DNA of 64,000 nt from Glossina fuscipes. Lineage: Eukaryota; Arthropoda; Insecta; Diptera; Glossinidae. The stretch spans positions 593,511 to 657,510 of the forward strand of contig NW_023998485.1 in the NCBI RefSeq assembly GCF_014805625.2, given 5' to 3'. Below the pieces are notes generated by a model that had not been told where the DNA came from, did not search any database, and saw nothing but the letters and a program-made list of their open reading frames with translations. Both the position numbers and the translations under genes were made by a program. This document shows, piece after piece, positions 26,513 to 39,905 of the stretch; within the stretch, counting starts at the first letter, position 1, and the number at the start of each line of letters is the position of its first letter.

Positions 26513-26516
26513 TTAC

Positions 26517-27269
26517 CTGCACAACTGTATACACTATCCTACCTATTGTCTCCATTGGATGAATCCCTCTAATCTATCCTTCTCTCGTAACTGAGTTTTG
26601 TTTTAAAACATGTTCTATGTTAATTTTAAAATTAATACGGTAGACACCGCCATGTGTTTTTTCTTAATGTTACTAGCGATATGGGTATCAAATAAAATAA
26701 CTTTGAGAGTAGAATGCGAAGAGCATAGCGGCGGGCATTCAAGGTTCGGCCCCCGCCGGATATAACTTTGTTAATCGTTTATTTTTATTTATTTGTTTAC
26801 TATTTGTGCATGCCCGCTACGCCATGCATACAATGTCGATGTAGATGTATATGTTATAAGAAGAAAAATGGAAGAAAATATATACATAATACGTTAGAGA
26901 AAGCGTATGGAATTCAAGCGAAATAAAATTATTTCTTCTGAACAAATTATTTTAAGTAATACGCGTACGAATAAACTTTTATTGGAAATAAATCCTTGTT
27001 CTAGACCAGACGCTTAAGCAACTCAAGAAGATGTTAAGAAAGTCGCACAGCAGCGATCGTGGATATATATTTTTTATGTATTTATGTATTATGTATGTAT
27101 ATTATATATAAACGGGTTTATATATATTTATTATTATTATTGAAAATATTATTATAGTTTTAAGCTAAGTTTAAGACGATGTAGGCCTACAGGGGAGCCA
27201 GCCATTTCGCTATTGAAAATGTTTCGAATCGGTCCACTTTTTGACTACTACCCAATTTCGACTGGGGAA
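26517..27269. other. Intergenic with a GC-rich island
   Basis: A GC-rich string lies at 26718-26762 (…ggcgggcattcaagg…ccccgccgg) inside AT-rich DNA. It looks like part of a repeat but no boundary was found. No MADF-like exon was seen on the minus strand. Confidence 0.3.
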
Positions 27270-27720
27270 ATTTTTCGAATACCGCCTCACGTAAATTTTC
27301 CAATTAAAATTGTTAAAAAGGTCTAACTTTCAATACTTCGTTGTAAACCTTGGATCGTAATAGCAATTTAATAAAGAAGTCAAGCTTAGCGAATTTAGAT
27401 ACCGTAGACCCATTTGTTGCATACCACCGCTTATAAAAATTCTCAGGAAACGACAACCCTCATACGCCAAGAAGGTCTAATTGCTAATGTTTTATGATGA
27501 AAATTTATTCATAGGAGTAATTTGACATTAAAACTAATTAGACAAAATTTGAACCACACTGATCTATTTCTTGGGCCGAACTCCGTCAAAGATTTCTCAT
27601 GAATAGTAAGACCTCCAGAAAAGGCTTGAAATACTAATATTTTGCGATGAAAATTGACCCATAGTAATAATTTAGCAAGAAAATTAGTGGAAAAATTGGT
27701 GAATTGGTGGAGCACAATTC
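27270..27720. repeat. Diverged ~150-bp tandem repeat, three units
   Basis: A segment of the type 'aatactaatattttgcgatgaaaattgacccatagtaataattta' occurs with phase points at about 27346, 27496 and 27646, an exact 150-bp spacing. Neighbouring 'aaggtcta' or 'aagacct' strings recur with the same period (27328, 27472, 27608). Units are perhaps 60-70 per cent alike, so the array is old. No coding frame is maintained. Confidence 0.55.
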
Positions 27721-28599
27721 CAATAGAGAGAGAAAATTAAGGGAAATTAATTTATTAAAAAAATCTGTGAAGTGCCAAATCTGATTAACGAAACTTAATT
27801 ATTTATTTTTTTTAATTTCACTTTTGTCAATTTTTCACCTTTTAATTGTTAACATTAATTTCTAACAATATGTTAAGGTTGAATCATTTTCCAATCCAGT
27901 GGAAATGCGCGGGAATAGCTGCGGTAAGTAAGCAAAGTAAACTATAAAATGTTGTAAGTTGGTATTAGTCTAGTGCTTTTCAAAAATATATCAGAAAATA
28001 TATCTAGGAAGACTGCTCTTAATTCTAGAGCAAAATTATGATTCCTGACCATCAGTTTTATTTCAGGAATAAATGCAGTACCACTGAGTAACGACGTCCT
28101 CTTATTTCGTACATTGGAGACGAAATCGAAAGTACAACTTCATCCTAAATATGGGAAAAGACATCGATAAAGTTTGGCTTGGTTGAAACTTAAAACATTT
28201 TTCCAATTCATATGTATTTTTTGCTTAAATCCTGTTCGTACAACAGTTTGTTTGCAATGTTTTACTGCGGCATTTCCATCAACACATATTAAAACTAAAA
28301 CTTTTCTGCTCTACAAACGATTCATTTTCGTGAAAAATTTTCACTTATTAGGGTAGGATCCAAAATATAGGCCGAGATGGTCCAAATTTGATACAGTTAA
28401 TTTTTGCGTTAAATTTCTATTATGATGTAATTTTCATCATGAAAGATTCAAAATTACACCTTTTCTCGTGTGAACTTCAGTTTTCGTTATATGAAAGGGG
28501 AGTTCAAAGATTGCCACAGCCGGTTCAAAGTTTTCATACCAATATAGAATGCCTAAATATTCTTACTTAGCCACTTTTGCCGAGAAATTTTGAAAATTG
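27721..28599. other. Intergenic; one sequence shared with 50 kb
   Basis: The stretch at 28375-28450 ('tggtccaaatttgatac', 'gttaaatttctattatg', 'attttcatcatgaaa') recurs in similar order around 50790-51055, so it probably extends the dispersed repeat that follows. No gene is supported. Confidence 0.4.
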
Positions 28600-28945
28600 C
28601 AATTTATTTCCATGTAACGAGTTTTTAAAATAGGGAATTATACGGGAAGTGGTCGGAAAAGTAGACCAATCTGAACCATTTACAATAATCCTTTAATCAA
28701 AACATGTCACTGTAGCAAACTTCATCGAAATATTTCAAAAATTGCGATCTGTAGCTTGAAGACAAATTTACATGGACAGACATAAGACGGACAGACGAGC
28801 AGGCAGATTTAGATAGGTTTAGAAACTGATTCTAAATCGATCGGTATAATGAAAGATGGATCAATCTTAAGCTCTTCCGGGTGTTAGATACGTCCACTTA
28901 CTTATTGACTTAATATACTCTTTACCCCAAGTAGTGTTGGATATG
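28600..28945 (+). repeat. Dispersed fly repeat, copy 2
   Basis: Ordered motifs: 'catggacagacataagacgg', 'gattctaaatcgatcggtat', 'ttaagctcttccgggtgtta', 'cttaatatactctttacccc' and 'aagtagtgttgg'. The same order occurs at 8690-8935 and 50740-51235. Confidence 0.65.
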
Positions 28946-30587
28946 ACCAAAAGACTCTATTGACTGATTCGTCCAAAATTTAAATCTACTCTAAGAAATA
29001 AATGCATTTTATGCAAGAAAGTTTTCCCAAATACTTGTACGTACTGCCTACAAATGTGAGCCAGTAACTAATATTGAAATACTTAAAAAATATCCGTTTA
29101 AGCGAATTTAAAACCTTTCTTTAAAATATGTGGTCAGGCCGAGTTAACACGTGTACACCACGGAATATCTCTTCTGGTTGAATCTAATGAAATAGGAAAT
29201 TGACGAGGCATTATAAAATGGATTTTCTATTTAGAAACTAATTTTGTTTTTATTTCTTAAATTACATTAATGGCTTTTCTAAGTTTATAAAGTTTTTTTA
29301 TATTTATTATATTTAAACATTGCCTCCCTTCTGCTATATTATCTAGATTCGGGGACAATAATATCTGCTATTTTTCTCGTCTTGCTTAGGTATTATTTGG
29401 CTAGATTGCACTTTAAACATATAATAATAATAATAAAAAAAAACATAGACGTATGTTTTTTAATCTGTTTTTTTAAGCAAAGGTTTTTTGGAAACACGAA
29501 AATTCCGAAACATTTCATTTCAACATTCTTCTAGTATACATTTATTTAAAAATAGCAAGCATAATTTTCCACAAACGAGCAACGAGCGGCGAATAGATTA
29601 TATATGCAGTTGGGAACAATAATGTAACCAAACAAGGGATAACTTTAAGTTGTTTAATAAAAGTTTTAGAATATATACCGAGAACGCATACACTTAGAAA
29701 GTGGTAGAGGACAGAAGTTGGTAAGCAGGCGAAAAATGTTTAGAACGAAATTAGGTTAAAATTATGACAGTCTGGTCGGTGTTTAGCAGTGGATTTAACC
29801 ATATAAACCTAAGCATAGATAATAATTTAAAAAATAGTTAATAACAGTCTGTTAGAAGGGGAAAAAAGAGAAAAAAAAAACAGAAAAGAGTTTTTTTAGT
29901 ATTATATTTGTCGTACATGCATGAACCTTTTCAAAATCACTTTTGAAATTGTGTGAAATTTCTATCTAGATAGACAAATTAAAATCCAGCCAAAATGTGT
30001 TGATGGGTGAATAATTATAGTTTTTCTTGTTTGTTATCTTTGTGGCTATGCGGCTACGAACTGATTTGTTTATTGTAGTTGTTTGTGGCTTTTTTGTGGA
30101 AAGTTGAAGAACATTTATAGTGGCTTTATTTACATCTTTGGATGAGTGATTTATTTATTTTTTTAAGCCCATCATTGATTACGTCTTCATCATACTTCAC
30201 TTAAATTTCAACTTCAAATCGTCCAAATTTATTGTTAACTTAAAGCTTAAAATATTTCTAAAAACTCGCATCTACTTCTTAAAACTTTCATTTTTAGCTA
30301 ATTCCTGCTAACATGAATACGAAAAGAATTCAATTCATGTAAAACGACTTGTTTAAAAAGTTCATGTATTGGATAGTTTCCAAAACTTATAGAAAAAAGC
30401 ATAAATAGATACAAAGAAACATTTAACGCAGCACTAAATAAATCATTAAGGTGCCATTTATTACTACAACGATTCTAGTAGGTGACTGCCGTTTTACTTT
30501 CTATATTATCTGTGCACGAGTTGAAAGGAAACACTAGAAAATAGAAAAATAAAAACAAGCGATATATACATTCAGGTTTGGTCGAAT
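28946..30587. other. Intergenic, no supported gene
   Basis: An (AAT)n run lies at 29420-29435. Otherwise AT-rich sequence without features; the left part is downstream of the terminal exon below. Confidence 0.35.
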
Positions 30588-30593
30588 TTTATT
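30588..30593 (-). promoter_or_regulatory. Poly-A signal of the terminal exon
   Basis: AATAAA is read on the minus strand, 27 bases past the TAA at 30623-30621. It supports the exon as the 3' end of a gene. Confidence 0.5.
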
Positions 30594-30620
30594 ACATCTA
30601 AAAAAAAAAAGAAATTGTTC

Positions 30621-30878
30621 TTACTCTTTTTTCTTTTTCTTAACAAATGCAGTGTTAAAGTCATAATATACATTATTATCCGATTTTATACAGCATATTA
30701 ATGTAGCATAATGTAACACAATATAAGCTGCGACGGTAATATAAACATCAATAACACTGTTTCCCTCGAGGAGCATGTAATTAATTGCCAATGAATGCTG
30801 AATACTGATGTCATTCCCTTTTCCCTTCACAGATACTGAAAGGTGAAAGTTGTCCCGAATACCTGAATCAAGGCCCCT
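30621..30878 (-). CDS. Terminal exon of an unidentified membrane protein
   Basis: The minus strand has a branch-site-like CTAAT followed by TATTTCAG and then an open frame of 85 codons, entered in phase 2, to a TAA. The codon use is mixed and protein-like. The product has an extracytoplasmic-looking part (SGIRDNFHLSVSVKGKG, QHSLAINYMLLEGNS), one hydrophobic segment (VIDVYITVAAYIVLHYATLICC) and a short tail ending VKKKKKE, which could act as a lysine-rich ER-retention or stop-transfer tail. A matching upstream donor exists (TT|GTAAGT at 30992-30985, also phase 2), which would give a 107-bp intron, but the exon before it is short and doubtful. The gene is not recognised. Confidence 0.5.
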   Translation of the reverse strand, partial: RGLDSGIRDNFHLSVSVKGKGNDISIQHSLAINYMLLEGNSVIDVYITVAAYIVLHYATLICCIKSDNNVYYDFNTAFVKKKKKE

Positions 30879-30992
30879 GAAATACATTAGGTTTAATTAT
30901 GCCGTGAAGATGGTAAAACAAAATACATATATTTTTGATGTATTTTTTCCTCTTTTTTGTGTGAAAAAGTGATACGAGCCATAGACTTACAA

Positions 30993-31035
30993 TAAGGTAT
31001 TGGCTATGCACGAGGTTATTGCCTTAAACAGGATC
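30993..31035 (-). CDS. Possible penultimate mini-exon
   Basis: The minus strand reads ATCCTGTTTAAG… to TT|GTAAGT. In the phase required by the downstream exon it encodes ILFKAITSCIANTL. An in-frame TAG lies immediately upstream and its AG could be the acceptor. Support is only phase agreement and the donor match. Confidence 0.2.
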
Positions 31036-32696
31036 TACGGCATGGATTTTTGAGATCTTGTCGCGGCTTGCTCACAGTTTTCGCTATGGTCAGTCGGCAT
31101 AGTTGCGTCGATGTCGATCTATTCAAAATGTTACTTCGGCATTTCACGACTGCAAAGATATTTAGGCACGAATGTTTGAATTAAAGGCCACAAAGCTTTA
31201 TCTTAATGCACTTTATTGGTCAGTAGTCCTTCATAATTATACGTACACTTAACTTTGCAAGTTTTTTTGTTAGTTAACAATATTAACATTCCCTTATGTT
31301 CCTCTCTCTCTCTCTCTCTCTTTTCCTCTTACCATAGTTAGAATTACTACACGTTTGCCATAGTTAGAATTTAATCTTTACATTGATCGCTTGTAGATGC
31401 CTGGACTCGCAAACAAATTCAATTTTTCTTACATTTATGTATATTCAGGTAAAAAAAATTGTATGGCCCTAACCGTGGTTGCAATGAACAGACCGGTAGA
31501 TACACGCAAGTCAATTACACTTGTTGTTAAAGGTAATCAAGGATAGACGTAAGTAGTAGAAGTAAACATATTTATGGCATATATAAATATATCAGATCTT
31601 ATGCGCTTCCAGAGAAACGGAACCAAAAGAGGTAATGCCGCACATTTGAGGACATCTTGAGTATCGACAACTTTAAACAATATGGTAAAATCTTAAAGTA
31701 ACATCATTAGGATATTGCAAGGATTCCAGCACTTCAATGTGGCGCTAAAATGCGAAGTGATATCTGTTATAGCTTACAACCTAACGACATCAATATTGTG
31801 AAATTTTCATTTATTTAAATTTTTTGTATATTTATTTATTTTTTTTTTTTTTGATAACATTTGTAGACATTTCAAACGTCACCTTTCAATCGCAATCAAA
31901 AAATTATCAAATAGCAGAGAGAATGTGTTTACGCTTCTTGTCTTCTATGAAGCGATGTCACAAAAGCGATGAAAACTTCAAGCTCTTAGTACGGTGGTAA
32001 GGATAAGAAAAAAAGCTATTAGAAAGTAGAGTACTCAGCAGTTCTGAATTTTCTGCTGACTTTAGACCAACTTTGAGATTAACGAGAACATCATAGCCGT
32101 TCAAAATCATTTTGCTTTATTTTTCTTTTTTTTTCGATGAACTAATCATCACTATGTAAAACGCCAACATGTGAATGGTTTTTCTTTTTCTGAATGGTGT
32201 GTCTTTGTCATAATTAAAAGCGGCACAGTTTTCGTAATACACAATTTACAGTAAATATGTGGCTTTTAAAAAATTGACGTCATTAGTAATTAAGTATTCA
32301 AGGCATTTCAAAAACTTTAAATGTCTTATCGTCTGACTATCTGTCTTCGAATGTTTCTTTCTCATGTATATAAATATATGCGTATGGGTGACATATGCAT
32401 GAATATATTAGACAAAATGCTGCTTTAAATGTGTTTTTCTCGAATTTTTTTGTAGTTCTACAATACATTTTGCTATTTTACTTATAAGCACTATAGGAAG
32501 TATATAAGGTTTACTGAGAGCTGTTAACACATGGCCAATATAAGTCGTAGAGTCGACTTGACCCTTTTTGTGCCCGTCTGTTAAGGTCAGCAAAATATTC
32601 TCACAATGCTATCTAAAATGACAATTATGCTCGCTAGTTCTGATTTCCAGTTTCGTTAGATCGACTTTAGAACTTCGACCAAAGAGGATTTCGAAT
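31036..32696. other. Intergenic; CT microsatellite
   Basis: A (CT)n run occupies 31302-31320. An open minus-strand stretch at 32408-32593 has no recognisable domain. Nothing else can be assigned. Confidence 0.35.
31302..31320 (+). repeat. (CT)n microsatellite
   Basis: About nine and a half uninterrupted CT units. Confidence 0.9.
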
Positions 32697-32978
32697 TGTT
32701 TTCCCTTATTCAATGCAGAAAATATAGATAACTAAATTGATTTATGGGTTTCCTCAAAAACACCAAGAAATGCCATCATGTACATCTTATCAAAATGTGC
32801 TTTTAAATATCGTACATTAGCGCTGTTCAGCTGCGGCTATAATTAGCCACATTGGGAGTCTGCGGCTGTACGCCACTCTCAGAGAGACTTGACATGGGTC
32901 AATCTTTTACTATCCCAGTCAAGAACATTATACATCAGTGTGGTATTTCTTAATCCCAAACACCCCCCGCCCTTCTCG
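32697..32978 (-). mobile_element. Candidate LTR with upstream polypurine tract
   Basis: On the minus strand a purine tract GAGAAGGGCGGGGGG (about 32977-32963) is followed at once by TGTTTGGGATTAAG, and 266 bp later comes AAAACA. This is the arrangement of a polypurine tract plus 3' LTR with TG...CA ends. The stretch is GC-richer than its surroundings. No pol-like sequence was recognised upstream on the minus strand, and no second LTR was found. Confidence 0.35.
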
Positions 32979-33689
32979 AATTGAAATTTTCATGAAAGGT
33001 TAAGAGTTAGAGGTAGGAATTGTTCTACGTGAGGGCATTTAACAGTCGACCATATCTGACTATAAAGTTTTCACTTCTTATTACATTCGACTATTGCGAC
33101 AAAATCATGCAAACTGTACAAGAGTTTTCTCGTTTCAGTACATGGAGGTTGATGGAGGTTATGAAAAAATTCTGTCCAAACTAACTTAAATTGCCCTCTT
33201 GTTTTTTCTTTATTCCTGCAAAAGCTAATATTTTTAGGACCTTATCTTTCATATGTGCATATAAATTAGTTGTTGTGGTTTTTCCTTATTTTTTTTTTCT
33301 AATGTCCATTCATAATAACTAAGCAAATGCTTTACTATTTTTGATTTCGCATGTATATAGATTTTTACTCTTTCTAATAAATACCAGCAGTTTGCCTTGA
33401 AATTTTCTTTAGGCCTGTGTTTTTTTTTTTACGCAAATTTAAAATTCTAATTTAGTAGGAGTGCGTTTTCTAGTTATAATGGCTTAGCATTTTAAAACAA
33501 AACTTTGTAAATTCTTTTAATAACTCTTATAAACCGGAGAGATAAGTTCCTAAATAAATCACTGCTAAATAATATAAATTTGGGAAGCTTTTTCAGTCAT
33601 TCATTTCGAAGGAACAGGGTTATATTCATTTTGGCGAAACGTTTACAGCATTCAGAAGGAAGATTCAGAGGCCTCTTGATCAGCAACAA
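32979..33689. other. Intergenic, no supported gene
   Basis: If the adjacent LTR is real, retrotransposon internal sequence would be expected here; none is recognisable. Confidence 0.3.
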
Positions 33690-34040
33690 ATTCTAAACCG
33701 ATTCAAGTGCGTCTATCTGTCCGTGTAATATTTCTGAGAAAAATTCATCTCGTCGCGAAAAGGAAGTTATCGGGTTCAAATATGACAAACTTATTAGGGT
33801 GTTCCCAGCAAGCAAAGTTGCTACTGAAGTTGGGCCAAATCAGTGGAACTGTACGCTCACAGTGCAACATAACTTGAGGTCACCTCTGGTTTGAAAAATA
33901 AATAAAAAAATGGTGCTTTATTCATTATTTATAAACTGAACCGTTCAGAACAGCCCATCTGTCCATCTGTCTGTTAATTGCTATGGTAAAAGACTTCATC
34001 GTAAAAAAAATGGAAATCGCTTCAGACACGCGGCAAATTT
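33690..34040 (-). repeat. Weak copies of the dispersed fly repeat class
   Basis: Two 'ctgtcc'-type clusters occur ('gtctatctgtccgtg' at 33708-33723 and 'catctgtccatctgtctg' at 33956-33973), each preceded by 'aaaccgattc' or 'gaaccgttcag'. These resemble the reverse complement of the 'gacggac' region in the better copies, but the end motifs are not clear. Confidence 0.3.
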
Positions 34041-37000
34041 CCACTTTTATTCTACATACAAATAGAAAAAAACTGCCGGGCCCATTCGATAAAGTAAATA
34101 ATAAAAACTTAGTTTTTGTCGTTTTTTTTGCTTTTTTGCTCTAAAAGCAGTTGTAAACAGTGACAGGTATGAAAGATTTGTTCGCAGCCATATATAATTT
34201 TTGCATTTATCTTTTTTTAATTTAATTTTAAATTGGGCTAAAAGTCTTTGAAGGAAAACTTCAAAAAGGAAACTAAATAGATTAAATTTTAGATAAATGC
34301 ATTGATTTGAGTCACAATTTATTTTATATTTTAAACGACTTAATGACTTTGACTTAGGACGGAACAAGAAATTCACTTGTAAACAATTTTTTATGATTTT
34401 TTAATTTCAGTTATAAAGATTATTAAAGTCCATAAAAATTATTGACCATCAATATTAAGCGCAATGGCAGCATCATATCTATATTTTACCATTCCAAAAG
34501 TTGACAATGCTTCATGATCATTTGAAAAGGTCGTTCGGATAACGCTAGCAACCGAATTATAGACAACTTTCAAGCAATGCTCAGATATTGATCATTTACC
34601 GATCGAACGTGTAATTTTGCCGAAAATCAAGGACTTTAAATGACAGTAGTAAATAAACATTAAAGACTCTGTGCGGGGTATTTGCTTAAAATACTATTCA
34701 AACTGTTGGTAATATTCCAGTCCAACAAATTTAATTAGCAGTTGAATGTTGTTATCTTTATATCTATCCATCAGCCATGTTTTCCTTCATTGGTTTTTAT
34801 TTTAATTTTAAGATTGTCCTTGGATCTGAAAAACTAAGAGTGCTCTCTTATGCAAGTACGAGCAACAGATATACGCCAGGAGTATTAACGCATCGTATGT
34901 AAGCTTAATAAAAACACAATCGTAGAAAGAAAAGAATGAATTGTTATGCAAACCAATCAAACTCGTAGATTTTTCTTACTCCAATTTTAGCGTATTTCCA
35001 ATGATCCTGAACATGAATTAACTCCTCTTTTGAGAGGAGTATACAAGCAATGTGGTCATTAGAAAGTCCATCTTTCAGAAGCTTATTTGCTTATTAGACG
35101 GCAAGGACAAGATTAAATCAAAGGTTTTTTAAAATATTACATAATCTGAAGAATATTTTCTAATTCCAAGAACATGTCTTTTCATGCTTCGAAAAGTACT
35201 TTTGTTCTTTGCTCTTGAACAGCTTTAGCCGCTGATTGTATGTATATTTTAATCCTAACTTGGATTTGAACTTCGCAATTTTGTGTTAAAATTTTGCTTA
35301 TGAGATAGATCAGGAAAATAGGGCCGTAGATAAGCTCGTACGTTTCTCTTCACAATTTGCTTAATTAGATTTTACAAATCTCACAAAGTTAAACTGCCGA
35401 TTAGTTTATGAGAGAGGCCATGTCATATTTTCAGGATTTACTAGTTGTTGCACTTACTTTCATTACGAAAAAGACGACTGCTGCTCGCTGGTTGCAGTTT
35501 TTGTGTAGTCTTGCATTTCATATTTAAACCTATTTTAAATTGCAACATTTACACTACATATGCACTAAACTTTACGCTTGTAACGCGTTTCTAGCGGCCA
35601 AAACTCTTATATTAACTTTTTTTGGAAATTTTGCTTTACATGCCCGACGCCTACAAATTCAGATTAGTAATAGAAATTGGAAATTACACGATAGATTTCC
35701 TTTAGTTTTCGTAACAACCAATTTTGAGATCCTAAGCTTAAGTTTCGTTTTCTATCAGAAGAGTTTTCGTATCAATTTTGCTCTAAAATGTAATTCTCAT
35801 ATGCAGGTAACTCACGCGCACTTTGTATTGTTTACAATTTAGTTCTGGATTACTACACAAACAAACTATTGAATTGTACAGTTAACAGTTCATTTATAAG
35901 AGCATTAGGCTTTTTCATTAATTTCATTGCAGTGAACCCAAGTTTGTATGCCAAATATTTACATACGAAGAATTAATGCCATTTTAAAGCTATAGGTGAG
36001 TTCGTTGAAGGTGTCAGACAAGCAATATGTTCCGTCTGCAAGTTACGGGTAAAATCACACACCCCTTGTGCCGATACAATTGTACAGCAAAAATTTTTGC
36101 AAAGTTACAAGTTTTCTGCATCGATTAGCTTAACATTTTAATTGCAACTGTAGACAATTTTGGAATAGGAAAGGAAAGAAATTGAAATCGACAGCATATA
36201 TTGTTGACTCGATTTTGAGTTTCCAGGAAATTTTTGATTTTTCTCTCTACTTGCAAAAGTATGACTTCTAAAGGTACAATAAGGGGAAAAAGTATTGTTC
36301 CTCCATTTATTTTTTAAGCAATCTGAGTATAAATTTTTTCCGTAATTGAAGACTCGCGATATCCTATTTAGAAACTCGAATGTAATATATATGCATACTT
36401 ATGACACTACCATGAGTAAATGCAAAATAATACTACAACTTAGATTTCGGCTAGGAGAGCAAAAGAAATTCCCTCTTAGTTTCGTGGTAAAAGATTAGAT
36501 GATCTTTCCCTTGTCTGCAAGCAAGTAAATCTTGCGTCTTCCGTGCTACGTATGAGCTATAAGAATAGAAATTGTTACTTTCTTTCTGGATATAGACGAG
36601 CTCTACATTATTTAGACTTTTACTCAAAATTGCTGGGCAAATATGGGATTACAAGCATGGAACTCATGTACGGGGAGAAAAGATTTCAAATTAGCTGTAG
36701 TCTAGTGAATTTTAGTCTATACGCCCCCACGAAATTATTGATTTACCTGCAAAAGGTTAAATGGCAAGAAAAGAACATTTTCTGATCAGATTATTGTGCC
36801 TAAGTCAGCTAATATGTATTGAAAAGAGTTTGAAGCAAATTGTTTGAATTCGTTTTGGTGCATTTTCAATACTTACTTACTTTGCGAATACTTTTCTTGA
36901 TTAAGTTTTACAGTTGAAGTTTTTTCTTTTTAATATTCTTATTATTAACTTAATTTTTCTTTCTTTCTTTATTGTTTTGAAATTCTTTTCTTCTTTACTG

Positions 37001-39745
37001 TATATTTTGTTTTTACGCTTTTCTTTTTCTTTTTTTTTTTGCCCAACTTTTTTTGTCAACACTTTAGGAAATCGTGCGGATATTTCACCTTCGCAAGAGT
37101 GGAATTTTTTTCAAGAAAACGTATGAAGAAAACAAGCAACAAAACAAATTAATTATGAAAATATTATATATAAAAAAAACAAAAATATATAAAAAAACAA
37201 AAAAAAAAAAAATATAGCAAAATAATAATAAAAATAACGAAAATATTTTCATAACATTATTTAAATATTTGTTTTAATATCAGACAACTTTTTTCTGAAA
37301 GCAATTCTCTTTTAGTTGCTATTGCTGCATAATATACAAATTGTTAACAAATTTATGAAAAAAAAACCATCGTTTAAACGCCTACTGTCTGAGGTCAACC
37401 ACATTTAAATATATATATATGTTACTTTTTTTTTAAATTTTTAAATTTTCTTTTATATAAAACACAATCTTTATTTACTTTGCTATTCACCTTTATGTTA
37501 AAAAAAAAAAAGTTTTTCATGGTGTTTCATGAAACACCTGATTTTTATTTTGTTTTAATTCTTCCATGAGTTTTATGAAAACGTAACTTTCGGATATTTT
37601 TTTTTTATCAATAAATATGTGCTATCCGACACTTTGGCGATTTAATTTTCTTTAAATTTATATCGTAAAAAAAAATTTAATTTCCACGGACGGTGACCGT
37701 AGTGTGCCTACGAAGTCATTAAATCACCAAAAAGAAAAAAATGCATCGGTGCGTTAATCATAATAAACCAATTGGTATAGAAGAGCTCATATAAGTTGCT
37801 ACGTCATTATATTTAACGAAAATCGAAAGTAAATGTAACACAGCTGACTGCTTGTTGTATATAACAACAAGAACTGCAACAATAACGGCATTAGCTCTTG
37901 GCAATAGACATAAAAATCCTAATCGTGTGTGTCACCCATAAGCCACACTGTTTATTTTACAAAAACTCCCTGCAAAACACACATATAAGCACACGCATCG
38001 ATGCACTCAGGTGATCTGTACAGTAAGCCATAAAGTAAACGACCTTTATGACCATAAAAATGAAAAAAAAAACTTGTCTACTTCACCATAAGCAGATGCG
38101 TAAGTGAATTCACATTTAGCAACACTTTAACTTTGAAATGTGATTTTATTTTGTTTATGTTTTTTATGTATTTATATATAAACTCTTTCATTTCGATTCC
38201 TTTCAAGAAAAACAAAACTTTTTTTATATTTATGGTCCATTCCTTTCAAGCTTTTCTATTACAATCACTGTTGAAGCAATGCACGGCTCAACTTTCCATT
38301 TTCTTCCGCTTTGAACAACCGCTCGCGTTAAACGCATATTTGGTACTGAGCGTACACATTGCTTAAATATTTTCAATTAAGTACGTAGTATATATTTACA
38401 TTCATCGTTGCCATCAGTTGCTGCGCTGTGCTGTTACCGCAATTGCTGTTTGTTTGACTTGTAAAAAAACATAATCAGTTGTGTTGCATTTTCTGGCGGC
38501 GATTTTCTGCTTTCATGAAACAAAATAAATGGATTTTTGAATGAATTTTGCTTGCCCGCAACATGTTGCTAAAGAACCATTGCTTCAGGAAACATTTACT
38601 ATTTATGCAAAATGGAGAAGTAAATTAATTGATAACAGAACCAAATTGATTCAGAAGAATATATGAAAAAAAAAAAATTAAATATTAAATTAAAAATCCA
38701 AATAAATCAAAAAAAGATTAATTTTAACTTAACCCAGAGCAAAGACGGGTGAATGTTTCAAGGGAATCAAATAGGAATTAGGAATACTTTTTACAGTTAG
38801 GAAAATATTATCGACCCTTCAATATCCGATTTCCAGAGTTTTTAAACCGAAGATGAAAACCAATAATTCTGTTTTCTTTAACTCTGTAAAAAAAAGTCGC
38901 ATGAACCATCCAAAAATGGCAAATGTTCTTAATTCTCTTGACAATATCCAATAAAGTAATAAAAGCTGATAAGTTTTTTTTAGACTGTCAAATTCGAATA
39001 ACGCGTTTTCCGTTAAAGAATAGTGCCTTCTTACAGAAATTTCACAGTTTTCATTCATTCAACGCCGAAGAATGCCGCTGGATTCATCCTGTCGAAACTT
39101 AAGCAAAAAGCTTCGGAGATCTTACAAAGTATACCTGCACTCGATCCGTGTTAAATCGTTATCCTTCCGTTTGTATGTGCACGAATTAGTTCGTGTAAAC
39201 GTTTTTCTAGACGGAAAATATTATCTATTTACACTTATTTTTACATTTACTACCGCCAATCCGATGATAATATATATAAGTACATAGTTTATGATGAGAA
39301 ATTAGGATAACATTTTAGTTAAACAAATAAAGAATTAAAATATTTGAGCAAGTTTATAGAATATAACATCTTAACTATTCCAAATTCCAAAAATTTAACT
39401 AACTACGTTGACGAACAATACTTTAATGGACCTTAACATTCGTTGAAATCTACGAACATCTTATCATATCCTATTAGATTTTACCTATTCATAGGAAAGC
39501 CACAAAACAAATGTTTATTTTCTTTCGTTTTATTATCTCGTAAATTGCTTTATAGCAATGAAGCTAAGCTTCAAGCTTCTGAACACTTCTTGAATGGAGG
39601 AATATATTCACCATTGTATGTACGAAGACAAGGAAAAGCCGGTTACCGCCAACCAATACTTAACAATATCGAAATTTAAATTTTGTTTTTGGTTTTTGTG
39701 TTTCTTTTCAGAAAATGTGGCGGGTATAAAAGATTGGAATATTTT
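34041..39745. other. Long AT-rich intergenic stretch
   Basis: I found no gene, transposon boundary or RNA gene. There are long A/T homopolymer regions (about 37160-37215). Open frames at 34047-34376 (minus) and 35540-35842 (plus) are dominated by AT-rich codons and show no domain. Confidence 0.35.
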
Positions 39746-39905
39746 ATTGTTATTATTATAATTAATTCAGCCAGAGAAATTAATTCTAAGACTAAAATCT
39801 TAACGCGCTAGCATCTAAGCCCGTCGACTTCATTGAAAAACCTACCGTACTTGAGAGTTGAACGCACGAAATTCTTTGATTACCAGGCCACTCATGCGAT
39901 TAGAT
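39746..39905 (-). mobile_element. tRNA-derived SINE, copy 1
   Basis: Read on the minus strand, an A-box-like TGAGTGGCCTGGTAATC (39894-39878) and a B-box-like GCGTTCAACTCTC (39864-39852) are followed by a tRNA-unrelated body with 'cttagatgctagcgcgttaa' and 'agtcttagaatt', ending in a TAA-type simple tail (about 39764-39746). The same order and body occur at 61675-61850 on the plus strand. This is the layout of a pol III-transcribed SINE mobilised in trans. Target duplications were not identified. Confidence 0.7.
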